The notes under the pieces: generated by a model
The model's database searches: none
What the model was told of the DNA's origin: nothing
The model's input: the letters and a program-made list of their open reading frames with translations, nothing else
Program-made: the position numbers and the translations under genes
NCBI GenBank assembly: GCA_013349295.1
Contig: DUZW01000009.1
Coordinates: forward strand, 20,924 to 84,923
Direction: 5' to 3'
DNA from: Deltaproteobacteria bacterium
Lineage (GTDB): Bacteria > Desulfobacterota > Desulfobulbia > Desulfobulbales > Desulfurivibrionaceae
DNA: 64,000 nucleotides
Shown here: piece after piece, positions 33,822 to 42,964 of the stretch
Numbering within the stretch: the first letter of the stretch is position 1
Layout: the number at the start of each line of letters is the position of its first letter

Positions 33822-36800
33822 TTACCCCTGCAGCAAGCTCAAAACGTTCTTCGAGCTGGCATTGGCCTGGGCCATGGCAAAGGAGCTTGCCTGGTTCAGG
33901 ATCTGCATCTTGGAGAAGTTTGCAGCCTCCTCGGCAAAGTCAACGTCACGGATGCTGGACTCAGCAGAAGCGATGTTAACCTTGGTGGCACTCAGGTTGG
34001 AAATGGTGGAGGTCAACTGATTCTGTACGGAACCAAGATCAGACCGCACCTTATCCAAGCCCTTCAAGGCCGCATCGGCCACCGAGATGGCGACTTGAGC
34101 GCCTTCCTGGGTCAGAACGCTGATACTTGACAGGGTATTCCGCGAGGACTCACCGAGGGAAGTGGCAGAAAAAGTACCACTGTCCGCATTGGAACCCAGG
34201 ATGCTGCCGGCCTTGAGGACGGAACCACCCTGCAAGGTCATATCCGCGCCCAGGACCACATCGGCACCGGTAACCACGTCGTTGCTCAGTACGGTGCCGG
34301 CGGCATAAGAAGTGCCGTCATCACCGGTAACGCTGGTGGTGAGATAGGTGCCCTTGGTAAGGGTACTGCCTGCGGCAATGGTCGACCCCTTGACCACGTT
34401 CATTTCGGTGCCAGTGGCTACGGTTTCGTCGTTTTCCAGGGTGATGGAACCGCCAAAACTGGAACCGTTGGTGAGTACCGAGTTGTCGGCAATTACCGAG
34501 CCGGAGGCCACAGTGAAGTCCCCACCGGTAACATTGATGTCGGTGGCCAGGGTTACGCTGCCGCCCACGGTGGAGCCGGCATTGATGGCCAGGCTGGCGC
34601 CACCGACCAAGGTGGAGCCGGACTTAATGGTACCATCGCTGCCCATGGTCATATCGCTCAGGGTAGTCACCTCAGCGCCGACACTGGAACCGGCCTTAAG
34701 AATACTGCCGGTGAGGAATTTGGAACCGGTCTGCAAGGTCATCGCCTGGGTGAGCAACATATCGTTGGTGGAGGTGATCTCGGCACCAACATCGCTGCCA
34801 GCCTTGAGCACCGACGTCGCTGTAATCTTGGAGCCTTCCAGCAAGGTCATGTCCTGGGTCAGGGTTGTAACTCCCTTGGTAGTAATCTCCGCAGACACAT
34901 ATGAATTTGCTTTCAGGATGCTGTCTGCCGTCAATTTGGAGCCAGCATTCATGGTCATGTTATCGGTCGTAACCACCAAGGCATTTGTGGTAATGTTCGC
35001 CCCCAGATACGACTTTGCAGTAAGCGACGATAAAGTTGCCAGTTTCGACCCTGCAAGCAGGGTCATATCGTTACCAGCCGCCATTGCTCCCGAGAAATTC
35101 GCCCCGAGCTGCGAGCCAGCGGCCAAGGTGCTTGCCGCCGCCAGCTTAGACCCGGTCTTCAAAGTCATGTCGTTTGTTATGGCCAGAATATTGCCTGAGA
35201 TAGCCGCGTCCACATAGGAGCCGGCAGTTAAAGTACTACCGCTGGAAATACGCGAACTTCCCTTGAGAGTCATGTCATTTGACAGAGTTATTGCACCAGT
35301 TGCACCTGAGCGAGTTGTGAAATTTCCGCCAACGGAAGAGCCGATGGCGAAAGTATTGGTGCCTGAATCAGCTGCAGTCCCGAAACTAGATCCAGCGACC
35401 GCTGTGATCGAGCCATTGGTCAAGGTAACACCACCGGAGACTATCAGATCTGCGGTCAAAATTCCGCTCTGACCGTCGAACGCATTGGTGCCGAGATTGG
35501 TCCCTGCCTTCAGCACCGTACCACTGGCCAGGATACTACCCTGAGTAAGGACGCTGTCTGCCGTTGTAGTAACAATCCCCGAAATGCTTACGGCTTGCCC
35601 TCCAAGCACGGTACCGGCGCCGATAGTCGCACCTGAGTCCAAAACACTGCCCGCCTTCAGCAAGCTCTCCTGGACGGTTGAAGCGGTAAGACCACTGACG
35701 GTAACCGTTCCACCCATTACCGTATTTTTGGCAATGATACTGCCGGAATTGATCACAGATCCAGCCTTAAGAGTGCTGTCCGTGGTGGTGCTCACTGTGG
35801 TGGCGTCGGTAGAAGCCACCGCCCCCCCGAGAACGGTCCCAGCGGCAATGGACGAACCGGCAGTAAGGGTTGAACCGGCCTTGAGGAGACTGTCGCCGAC
35901 GGTGGCGGTGGTCGTCCCATTTTGTACAAATGTCGCCCCTAAAACTGTGCCCGCAGCGAGGACAGACGAGGCGTTCACCGAAGAACCGACCGTAACCAGG
36001 CTCTCGGCGGTAGTGTTGGCAGTAGTGGCATTCAAGGTGACCGTGCCGCCCAGCACCGTATTGGCGGCGATGGTTGAAAGCGTGGCCAGAGTAGAGGTAT
36101 CCTTGATCAGACTGCTGCCCACGGTGCTAACGGTGGTAGTCTTGACGGTAGTCGAGGCACCAAGTACGGTATTGGCCGCCAGAACAGTATCTGCCTTCAG
36201 GATACTGCCGGTGGCGACAGTACTGGCGCTGGTGGTTATGGCGGTGGTGCCGATGGTCACATCGCCGGTGAGATCGGAGCCGGCCGCCAGTTTACTGTTG
36301 GTTACAATCTTGGAGCCGGCGGTCAGGGTTGAATCCTGGGTGGTGATGATCGAGGCATTGGTGAAATTGGCTCCGGTCAACGCATCATTGGTAGTCCAGC
36401 CGGCGGCCAGGGTAGAATCCTGGGCCAGCGTCGATCCCGTCTTAAGAATAGATACAGCCGTTGTCGGCGCAGTGTCACCTTTCACCTCCAGATTACTGGT
36501 AAGCGAGATGGCCGCACCGCCGCCGATGTCGCGAACCAACACGTCCGAGGAACCCTCCTGATTGAGCATAATCTTGCCCAGGGTGGAAAGGTCGCCCCCA
36601 CCAAGAACATTCTGAGTAGCAGCATCACCGGTCACCTTGATTGCCCTGCCATCGGTGGATGTAAGGGTAAGATAGCCCCTGGTGTCAGTGCTTGCCACCA
36701 CCCCGTGCTGGGTGGTTTTCTTGTTGATCGTACTGACCAGCGCTGCATTGCTGTCATTCTGCTTAACATTGAACGACCCGATTGACACACCATTGATCGC

Positions 36801-37562
36801 AAAATCGGCACTGGTGGTGCCTGCGCTGATCGCCCCGGCAGAAGTAGACGAAACAATCGCCTTCGCGGTAATCCCGAGATCGCTACTCAACTGATTGATC
36901 TTATCGGCCAGCCCTCCGAGGCTGTTTTCACGGGTGTTATCATAGGCAATGTCGGTCGCCGATATCACAAAATCCTTATTCTGAAGACCACTATAAAGAC
37001 TGATCTCGACGGTCCCTTCACTGGACACGTTCATGAAGGAAGAAGTAAGATGTCCAATCTTGGCGGACTCCGCCGAATCGATGGAGATATTGACCGTTTC
37101 CCCTGCATAGGCGCCAATCTGAAATGCCTTATTGGTAAAAGCGCCCGAAAGCAGTTTCTGACCGTTGAAGGCGGTGGTTTTGGCAATCGAATCCAGTTCT
37201 TCGAGCAGCTTGTTGATGTCGGACTGGATCGCCTTCCGCGTATCAGTGGTCTGACCATCTTGGGCAGCCTGGATCGACTTCGTCTTAATGGTGTTGACGA
37301 TATTGATCGATTCCTCCAAGGCGCCGTCAGCAGTCTGAACCATCGAAATACCATCGCCTGCATTCCGTATACCTTGACCGAGGCCGAGGGACTGGGAACG
37401 TAGAGCATCTGCAATCGACATACCGGCTGCGTCATCGGCAGCCTTGTTGATCCGCAGACCGGATGAGAGTTTTTCGAGAGAGGCTGACAGACCACTATCA
37501 TTCTTGATCATGTTCTTATGAGCCGTCATTGCCGCAATGTTGGTGTTAATTCTTAATGCCAT
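33822..37562 (-). CDS. fliC: Giant flagellin with hexapeptide-type repeat insertion
   Basis: The 1246-residue filament protein is about 2.5-4 times the usual size. The conserved ends are canonical: MALRINTNIAAMTAHKNM and KLSSGLRINKAADDAAGMSIADALRSQ at the N-terminus, SSIRDVDFAEEAANFSKMQILNQA and ending VLSLLQG at the C-terminus. Residues about 160-330 hold flagellin hook-IN-like segments. Residues about 374-1124 are a Ser/Thr/Gly/Ala/Leu repeat field with a hexad rhythm [LIV]-x-A-G-[ST]-x (STLTAGSSIAAGTVLGG), partly organised into about 35-residue units. No cysteine is seen in it. GGAGG site before ATG 37562. It is monocistronic with its own promoter and terminator, next to a pseudaminic-acid/Maf operon. 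Confidence 0.95.
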   Translation of the reverse strand: MALRINTNIAAMTAHKNMIKNDSGLSASLEKLSSGLRINKAADDAAGMSIADALRSQSLGLGQGIRNAGDGISMVQTADGALEESINIVNTIKTKSIQAAQDGQTTDTRKAIQSDINKLLEELDSIAKTTAFNGQKLLSGAFTNKAFQIGAYAGETVNISIDSAESAKIGHLTSSFMNVSSEGTVEISLYSGLQNKDFVISATDIAYDNTRENSLGGLADKINQLSSDLGITAKAIVSSTSAGAISAGTTSADFAINGVSIGSFNVKQNDSNAALVSTINKKTTQHGVVASTDTRGYLTLTSTDGRAIKVTGDAATQNVLGGGDLSTLGKIMLNQEGSSDVLVRDIGGGAAISLTSNLEVKGDTAPTTAVSILKTGSTLAQDSTLAAGWTTNDALTGANFTNASIITTQDSTLTAGSKIVTNSKLAAGSDLTGDVTIGTTAITTSASTVATGSILKADTVLAANTVLGASTTVKTTTVSTVGSSLIKDTSTLATLSTIAANTVLGGTVTLNATTANTTAESLVTVGSSVNASSVLAAGTVLGATFVQNGTTTATVGDSLLKAGSTLTAGSSIAAGTVLGGAVASTDATTVSTTTDSTLKAGSVINSGSIIAKNTVMGGTVTVSGLTASTVQESLLKAGSVLDSGATIGAGTVLGGQAVSISGIVTTTADSVLTQGSILASGTVLKAGTNLGTNAFDGQSGILTADLIVSGGVTLTNGSITAVAGSSFGTAADSGTNTFAIGSSVGGNFTTRSGATGAITLSNDMTLKGSSRISSGSTLTAGSYVDAAISGNILAITNDMTLKTGSKLAAASTLAAGSQLGANFSGAMAAGNDMTLLAGSKLATLSSLTAKSYLGANITTNALVVTTDNMTMNAGSKLTADSILKANSYVSAEITTKGVTTLTQDMTLLEGSKITATSVLKAGSDVGAEITSTNDMLLTQAMTLQTGSKFLTGSILKAGSSVGAEVTTLSDMTMGSDGTIKSGSTLVGGASLAINAGSTVGGSVTLATDINVTGGDFTVASGSVIADNSVLTNGSSFGGSITLENDETVATGTEMNVVKGSTIAAGSTLTKGTYLTTSVTGDDGTSYAAGTVLSNDVVTGADVVLGADMTLQGGSVLKAGSILGSNADSGTFSATSLGESSRNTLSSISVLTQEGAQVAISVADAALKGLDKVRSDLGSVQNQLTSTISNLSATKVNIASAESSIRDVDFAEEAANFSKMQILNQASSFAMAQANASSKNVLSLLQG
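34640..35275 (-). repeat. About 105-bp coding repeats inside the flagellin insertion
   Basis: Units that begin at the protein level [DN]MTL-x-x-GSKL recur at spacings of roughly 92-108 bp (near 35266, 35160, 35060, 34955, 34850, 34740 and 34645). They are diverged at the DNA level but keep the hexad pattern. Confidence 0.75.
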
Positions 37563-37779
37563 GGTATTTTCCTCCATCCATGTTTTGGTGTTTAGGGAAA
37601 TCCTTTTCCCTGCTGAAATTACTCGTTTCGAACTGCATTAACCCTTTTGCTATCCATCCCGAAGTGTAACCTTAGATATTTCTTTTACAACCCAGCGGTC
37701 ACCTCCTTTGGGGAGCCAGCCCCCTTCAAGAGTTAGACACATTTGCCCCACAGAGCAGAGTTATCCTATTTCAATCTAC

Positions 37780-37806
37780 CTATCGGCCAGACTTAACAGT
37801 ACTTGA
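37780..37806 (-). promoter_or_regulatory. Sigma-28-like promoter of the flagellin gene
   Basis: On the minus strand TCAA-N15-GCCGATAG, close to the FliA consensus TAAA-N15-GCCGATAA. It implies a leader of about 210 bases before the ATG at 37562. Confidence 0.75.
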
Positions 37807-37851
37807 ATGTTTTTTGATTTTGTTTTGGTATTACTTACAGGTCTCCTCCCG

Positions 37852-37893
37852 ACAAAAAAAGGTCCTCTCCGGAACTAAGTTCCGAAGAGGACC
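37852..37893 (-). terminator. Terminator of the glycosylation operon
   Basis: On the minus strand GGTCCTCTTCGGAAC-tta-GTTCCGGAGAGGACC followed by TTTTTTT, directly after the Maf gene. It separates the pse-Maf operon from the flagellin promoter. Confidence 0.9.
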
Positions 37894-37928
37894 CGTGGGC
37901 AGAAGAAGATCCGAGAAAGATTCCCTAG

Positions 37929-40900
37929 TTAACCAAGACGTTCCCTCAGTTGACGATAAGCTTCATGGGCGGCTTCCAGCTGATCCATGGCCAAGTAACA
38001 ATCTCCTATTTTCTTTAACACATGAAGTTGTTCCGGCCGGACGATGAAATATTGCCTGTAGGCGGCCAGGGCATCGGCAGGTTGTTGGCCGCCAAGGAGC
38101 AGATCGCCAAACTCTTCCCAGTGCCCGGCAAGGGAGTGGTCTAGGGCCACCGCACGTCCCAGGGCCGCCACCGCCCGGTCAAAATCTTGACAATTAAAGG
38201 CAGCCTCGAAAATCGCGACCCAGGTTGTTGCTTCGTCCGGGCAGAGCTCGACAGCCCGCTCGAAATATGCCAGGGCCTCGGAATAATCGGCCTGCCCGAA
38301 ACGCAACTGCCCTTGGGCCAAAAAAACAGCCGCCTTTTTGGCCGGCGCAACAATGGCGGCCAGCTCGGTATTCGCGATCAATGCCCCGCCAAAAAATCCC
38401 AACAAATCGGCCAAATCATCCGCCGACTCCTGCCGGGACAAGACCCGATCCAGCTCGACATTGACTGCTTGAACCAGATCCGGATACTCCTGTGTATAGG
38501 CAAGCGCCTTCAGTAACATTCGTAGGGCGACCAGTCGGTCATTTTGCCGCCATTCCCGATAAAACCAAAGATAACGCCCGGCAAGCCCAAAGCGACAGGC
38601 CTTGATCTGCTCAGCCCAGGCAGGATCAAGCTTCTCGGCCCTGGCAAAATAGTCTTCCATTTTTATCAACTGGTAGCGATGGGCCGCGATGGCACCCAGA
38701 TAAAAAGACAATTCCGCCGATTGATCCGGCTCAGGGCAATTGGCCGCGATGGCCTTTTCCAACAGGACGTGATCGCCGTTTTCAAAATACAGCCGAAGCA
38801 GTTCCAGCACGGTCTCCCTGTCATCTCCCTTTGATTTGGCGAGTTTCTTGAGTAAAAAATCCTCCCGCTGGAGATGGCGATGCAAATTTTTCACCTTCTG
38901 GGCGAAGGGTGCCAGAACCTGCCAACGGAAGCGGCTGATCACGACAAAGCGATTGAGTGACCTGTTCAGGCATTCAAGGTATCGATCCGGCTGGTCAGCC
39001 AGATCTTTGACCTCATGGTTCAAACGCTCACTCAAGCACAAGCCTTCTCTGGTAGCCTCTTCCAGCAAGGTCCAGACCTTGGCCTTATCCAACCGCTCAT
39101 TTAATGCATCCAACGCAAGAAATTGCCGCTGCAAAGACACGGGAAGGGTTTCGAATTTTCGGCAGATGGAGCCCTGCGCCAGCAACTTGGTGATTTGCGT
39201 GGTGAGCTTTGCGACCATATCATCCAAGCTGGACATGTCCTTTTCGACAATGGCAATATCTTTGTTCATGCGCGCAAGTGCGTCGATCATCTGTCGCCGA
39301 CCGGGCATCCGGCCACTGCCTTCCGCTTTCTGAATGAGCACAGCGACATCAATCTCCCTGTCGCAATAACGGCTCAGCACCTCCTGCAATGGCAATTCTT
39401 CCGCGCCCTCCAGCCGGACGCCGCCCTCGGTGGCATTGATAAATTGCCGGTCCTTTTCCGCAGTCATGGCCTGCTCCAAGTGGTGCTTGAACCCGAGAAA
39501 GCTCCGCGAAGTCGGCACCTTGCCACCGCCATAACCATCGGCGAAGAGGATTTCCTGTCTGGCAAAAAGTCCCTTCTGACTATCATTGGTCGTCAGCGAG
39601 GCGTGCAGAGCATGGCTCCCTTGCTCACTGAAAGCCAGATCCTGTCCGACAAAAACAATGGGTGAACACCCCAAAAGACTGGCGGCGAGGAAGTTCATGT
39701 GGGCAACGGTGCCGGCACCGGTGGTAAGGATCTTGCCGCCCAGGAGATGATTGAGCCACATTTCCATATGGCCGGCCATGAAGGTCCAGTACACCTGACG
39801 CGCCGGGAAATTTTTTGTCACTGATGAGGTCACCCATGCGCTGCATACCAAGGAAGTATTGGTCGCTTCTGGGGCGACCGCAACAATTTTTTCAAAGGTG
39901 ATATCATCCATATCGATACAGGAAGTGAAGTCCGGAGTTACTCCGTGGGCAAGCAGGGCGGGCAACACAGTATCCGCGGCAATGATTACCGCCTTGCCTT
40001 TGGCCTGGGACAGCAGGTGGATATTTTTGTTCAGCGAAGGGCCGCCGGCCACGATGATGGCCGGGACTCCGGCAAAGGTATCCTTGAGATGTTCGAGTAG
40101 CTGCTGGTGATGAATAGCGCTCAGGTGGCGGAGCCGATTGTTGATAAATTTTGCGCCATGAACAGTAGTGGTATTGCCACCGGTATTATAGGCATTCCCA
40201 TACTTAAATATCTCATCGTAAATAGCCATGTAAGTCTCCGGAGCAATCCGAAAACAAGGAGTATGCCGGAGAATATAAAAGCTTTCCAGTTGCAGAGCAC
40301 GGGACATTGGGGCCAGAAACGCAAGGGCATCAATATCCGGGCCAATAGCGATGCTTACCCGGCGATTGGTGATGAGGAATGTTAAGTCGAGGGCATGGAG
40401 CGCTTGGATAAAAATACCGGTTTCCGGCTCCAACACCGCGAGATGGTGAATATGCTTGCGGCTGTGCAGCATGGCCAATGGGCTGTAGCCCAAGCCCATG
40501 CCGATAAACATCACCACCCCGGCGGCGTTCTCCGGGACCAGGTTGTAATAGTCGGCCAACTCGGCAAGAGGCGATCTGGTGTCGTGGAGGAAAATTTCCT
40601 CCCCATCTTCCTTCCTGACTATTAGATTCTGATTGCCGTCTTCAGCCGGTTGGAACTCACCCAAGGGTTCGTCGGCATAGTCCATCACCGTTTGCCATAC
40701 TTGAGGATGATGCTCTTTCAACAGAGCCAAATTATCCTCAATGTAGTCTTTCGGCTTGGTGAAATCTACAGCAACAGACAATGCTGCCTGGGAGGGTTGC
40801 GAGATCTGGAAGCCGCTGAGGGAGAGACTGCCTGTAACTTTTTCGCTGAAATCGACAAACGAAAAACCGAAACTAGCAACCGCATTTAAAGTCTTATCCA

Positions 40901-41363
40901 AATCATTAGCAGGATTTTCTGCAGCAGGGTAACTCCGATGCCACTGCTCCGGTTCGACCTTTAAGATAAGGCGGAACTTTTCACCCCAGCTCCCTTCCGG
41001 AATTGCAATGGGGGCACCGATATAATGCCAGCGGGTAACTGGCGGCTCCGAGGTCACCCAAAAAAAACAACGCCCCCCTTTGAGATGCAGGCCATCGCCC
41101 CGCAAAAAAAACTCCACTTCTGCGCCCCGAAGATCTAAGTGCGCTTTTTTATCCCAACAGGGATAAACCAGAAGAGCCAGGATGGAATGAGGAGATTCCG
41201 GGGTATCGATACTCCAGCAGGAGTCATCGGCCCATATCCAGGGCCGGCCATCCGGCCCCCCTTGGGGTTCAAAATTAGCGGCATGAAAAATATGATCCGG
41301 ATAGGAGCCAATATACTCATAGCTCCTCCAGGCAGAAAGCGTTGGGATAGCAGCACTTCTCAT
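37929..41363 (-). CDS. Maf/DUF115 motility accessory factor, enlarged
   Basis: The 1144-residue protein has a central DUF115/MAF_flag10 region (about 300-640): GVVMFIGMGLGYSPLAML, AIIVAGGPSLNKNIHLLSQAKGKAVIIAADTVLPALL, PIVFVGQDLAFS. Maf proteins transfer nonulosonic acids such as pseudaminic acid to flagellin Ser/Thr. The N-terminal about 200 residues (WRSYEYIGSYPDHIFHAANFEPQGGPDG...) look like a beta-rich domain that could bind glycan; I do not recognise it. The C-terminal about 180 residues are TPR-like (FGQADYSEALAYFERAVELCPDEATTWVAIFEAAF). GGAGG site. It is the last gene of the pse operon, upstream of flagellin. Confidence 0.88.
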   Translation of the reverse strand: MRSAAIPTLSAWRSYEYIGSYPDHIFHAANFEPQGGPDGRPWIWADDSCWSIDTPESPHSILALLVYPCWDKKAHLDLRGAEVEFFLRGDGLHLKGGRCFFWVTSEPPVTRWHYIGAPIAIPEGSWGEKFRLILKVEPEQWHRSYPAAENPANDLDKTLNAVASFGFSFVDFSEKVTGSLSLSGFQISQPSQAALSVAVDFTKPKDYIEDNLALLKEHHPQVWQTVMDYADEPLGEFQPAEDGNQNLIVRKEDGEEIFLHDTRSPLAELADYYNLVPENAAGVVMFIGMGLGYSPLAMLHSRKHIHHLAVLEPETGIFIQALHALDLTFLITNRRVSIAIGPDIDALAFLAPMSRALQLESFYILRHTPCFRIAPETYMAIYDEIFKYGNAYNTGGNTTTVHGAKFINNRLRHLSAIHHQQLLEHLKDTFAGVPAIIVAGGPSLNKNIHLLSQAKGKAVIIAADTVLPALLAHGVTPDFTSCIDMDDITFEKIVAVAPEATNTSLVCSAWVTSSVTKNFPARQVYWTFMAGHMEMWLNHLLGGKILTTGAGTVAHMNFLAASLLGCSPIVFVGQDLAFSEQGSHALHASLTTNDSQKGLFARQEILFADGYGGGKVPTSRSFLGFKHHLEQAMTAEKDRQFINATEGGVRLEGAEELPLQEVLSRYCDREIDVAVLIQKAEGSGRMPGRRQMIDALARMNKDIAIVEKDMSSLDDMVAKLTTQITKLLAQGSICRKFETLPVSLQRQFLALDALNERLDKAKVWTLLEEATREGLCLSERLNHEVKDLADQPDRYLECLNRSLNRFVVISRFRWQVLAPFAQKVKNLHRHLQREDFLLKKLAKSKGDDRETVLELLRLYFENGDHVLLEKAIAANCPEPDQSAELSFYLGAIAAHRYQLIKMEDYFARAEKLDPAWAEQIKACRFGLAGRYLWFYREWRQNDRLVALRMLLKALAYTQEYPDLVQAVNVELDRVLSRQESADDLADLLGFFGGALIANTELAAIVAPAKKAAVFLAQGQLRFGQADYSEALAYFERAVELCPDEATTWVAIFEAAFNCQDFDRAVAALGRAVALDHSLAGHWEEFGDLLLGGQQPADALAAYRQYFIVRPEQLHVLKKIGDCYLAMDQLEAAHEAYRQLRERLG

Positions 41364-41532
41364 AGGGCCTCCAGGTGATACAGCATCAAGCTGAGATAGT
41401 TTGGCAATAGCGAGAGGTTAAAACTTTTTCAACCACGCCCCGTCCTTTGGTCGCCCTCAGGCTGTCGAAACCGAATTATTCAACAGTCTGCTTGATGATC
41501 AAAGTTTTTGTATCCATTATTTCCAGCAGACC

Positions 41533-42933
41533 TCACCCCTCCCCCTTGCTCTCATTGGAGGTAACAAAGGTAAAGGTCTTCACCAGTTGCTCATCGGAAA
41601 AACCAAGGTTCATTTTGTCATTGATCCGCTTCAGATGACCGCGCACCGCCTCCTGCAATACATCATCCGGGATATTCGTCATATTGAAGCGGAGATCTTG
41701 CCGGTCTCCCATCTTCAACAGATATTGCTCGAAATCATCGGCAAACCCCTTTTCCTTGGCTACTTCAAACATGGGGGTCCCCGGCTGGGGCAGGAGATAG
41801 CCGGTACTGGGATAGATATCAAGCTCGTAGCACACGTCAAAGGTCTGCTTGAGTGTTTCCAGAGTTTCCTCAGGATATCCAAGAACAATGCTGGTGAATG
41901 AGGCTATCCCAGCCTTGTCCAACGCCCGTTTCTGCCGTGCAAAGTCCTCGACCTTAAGCTTCTTGTTCATGGTTTTGAGGATCTCGGGACTCCCGGATTC
42001 CAAGGAGTAACCAAAACTGACACAACCAATTTTTTTTAAATCGTGAAGGAGGTCCATATCATCCTCGGTAAAGAGGTTGGAACGGATGTCTGCGTTCCAG
42101 TAAAACTCCATGCCGCTCTCCTTGGCTACCTCAACAAAATCCTCCACCTGCTTTTTATTAAAGAAGGTCAGCTCGTCAAAAAAGTTGACGTAGTTAATCC
42201 CGTATCTTTTCCGCAACTCTCTGACTTCAGAAAAAATTGATGCGGCGGAACGATAACGGTAATGCGTATATTGAAAAACGTGGTAACAGAAAGTACAGCG
42301 AAACGGACATCCTCTGGCCGTGTTGACCACAAAAGGCCTGATCTCATCCTTGGCGATGGGATATGGTTCAGGGACATCCTGCATCGCTTTACTCAAATAC
42401 CGATCCATATCAAAAAGGTCCCAGTTCGGAAACGGGATAGTATCCACATCTTCGATGATTGCATCATAGCCGGTATCGATAAACCTATCGCCATCCTGAA
42501 AGACCAACCCCTTCACTCCCGCAAGAGAATCTCCGCGCTCCAAAGCCTGAAGGATATGCACCATGGTGGCCTCCCCTTCTCCCTTTACCGCAACATCCAC
42601 TTCCGTATGCGTAAGCAGAAATTCGGAAATCGCCGAGGCGACAGAATTCCCTGCGACAATGCAGGCCTCCGGGTTTGTCTTTCTAGCAATAGCAGCAATT
42701 TGTTTGACATATTTATAGCCGGAAACCAAAGTTCCGGTGGCGATGACATCGTAGTGTTTTTTGCGAAGCAAGGCCTCTATCTCCGCATCGGAATGCCGGT
42801 GAGCTTCGATATCGATAACGTCGAAATCATATCCGGCTCTCTGTACAGCGGTCGCCACATAGGCAATGCCGGTCGGGAAATAGGCCTTGTCCAAATTAGG
42901 GCGTACACAAGGGACAATAAATACGATGTTCAT
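41533..42933 (-). CDS. B12-binding-type radical SAM protein in the glycosylation operon
   Basis: The 466-residue protein has an N-terminal cobalamin-binding-like Rossmann domain (about 1-135; MNIVFIVPCVRPN, YDVIATGTLVSGYKYV) without the DxHxxG lower-ligand motif, as in many such enzymes. The radical SAM domain carries its [4Fe-4S] motif in GCPFRCTFCYHVFQY. The family includes methylases and methylthiolases of sugars, lipids and peptides. The start at ATG 42933 has AAAGGAG. Its place between hisF2 and Maf suggests it modifies the sugar or flagellin; the substrate is unknown. Confidence 0.8.
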   Translation of the reverse strand: MNIVFIVPCVRPNLDKAYFPTGIAYVATAVQRAGYDFDVIDIEAHRHSDAEIEALLRKKHYDVIATGTLVSGYKYVKQIAAIARKTNPEACIVAGNSVASAISEFLLTHTEVDVAVKGEGEATMVHILQALERGDSLAGVKGLVFQDGDRFIDTGYDAIIEDVDTIPFPNWDLFDMDRYLSKAMQDVPEPYPIAKDEIRPFVVNTARGCPFRCTFCYHVFQYTHYRYRSAASIFSEVRELRKRYGINYVNFFDELTFFNKKQVEDFVEVAKESGMEFYWNADIRSNLFTEDDMDLLHDLKKIGCVSFGYSLESGSPEILKTMNKKLKVEDFARQKRALDKAGIASFTSIVLGYPEETLETLKQTFDVCYELDIYPSTGYLLPQPGTPMFEVAKEKGFADDFEQYLLKMGDRQDLRFNMTNIPDDVLQEAVRGHLKRINDKMNLGFSDEQLVKTFTFVTSNESKGEG

Positions 42934-42964
42934 TCTCAAGCTCCTTTGCAGAAATTATTCTCAA

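Noticed and set aside
34348-36561. Plus-strand ORFs of 289 and 325 aa opposite flagellin
   Set aside because: Shadows of the stop-poor Ser/Thr/Gly/Ala repeat region; no ribosome sites or family motifs.
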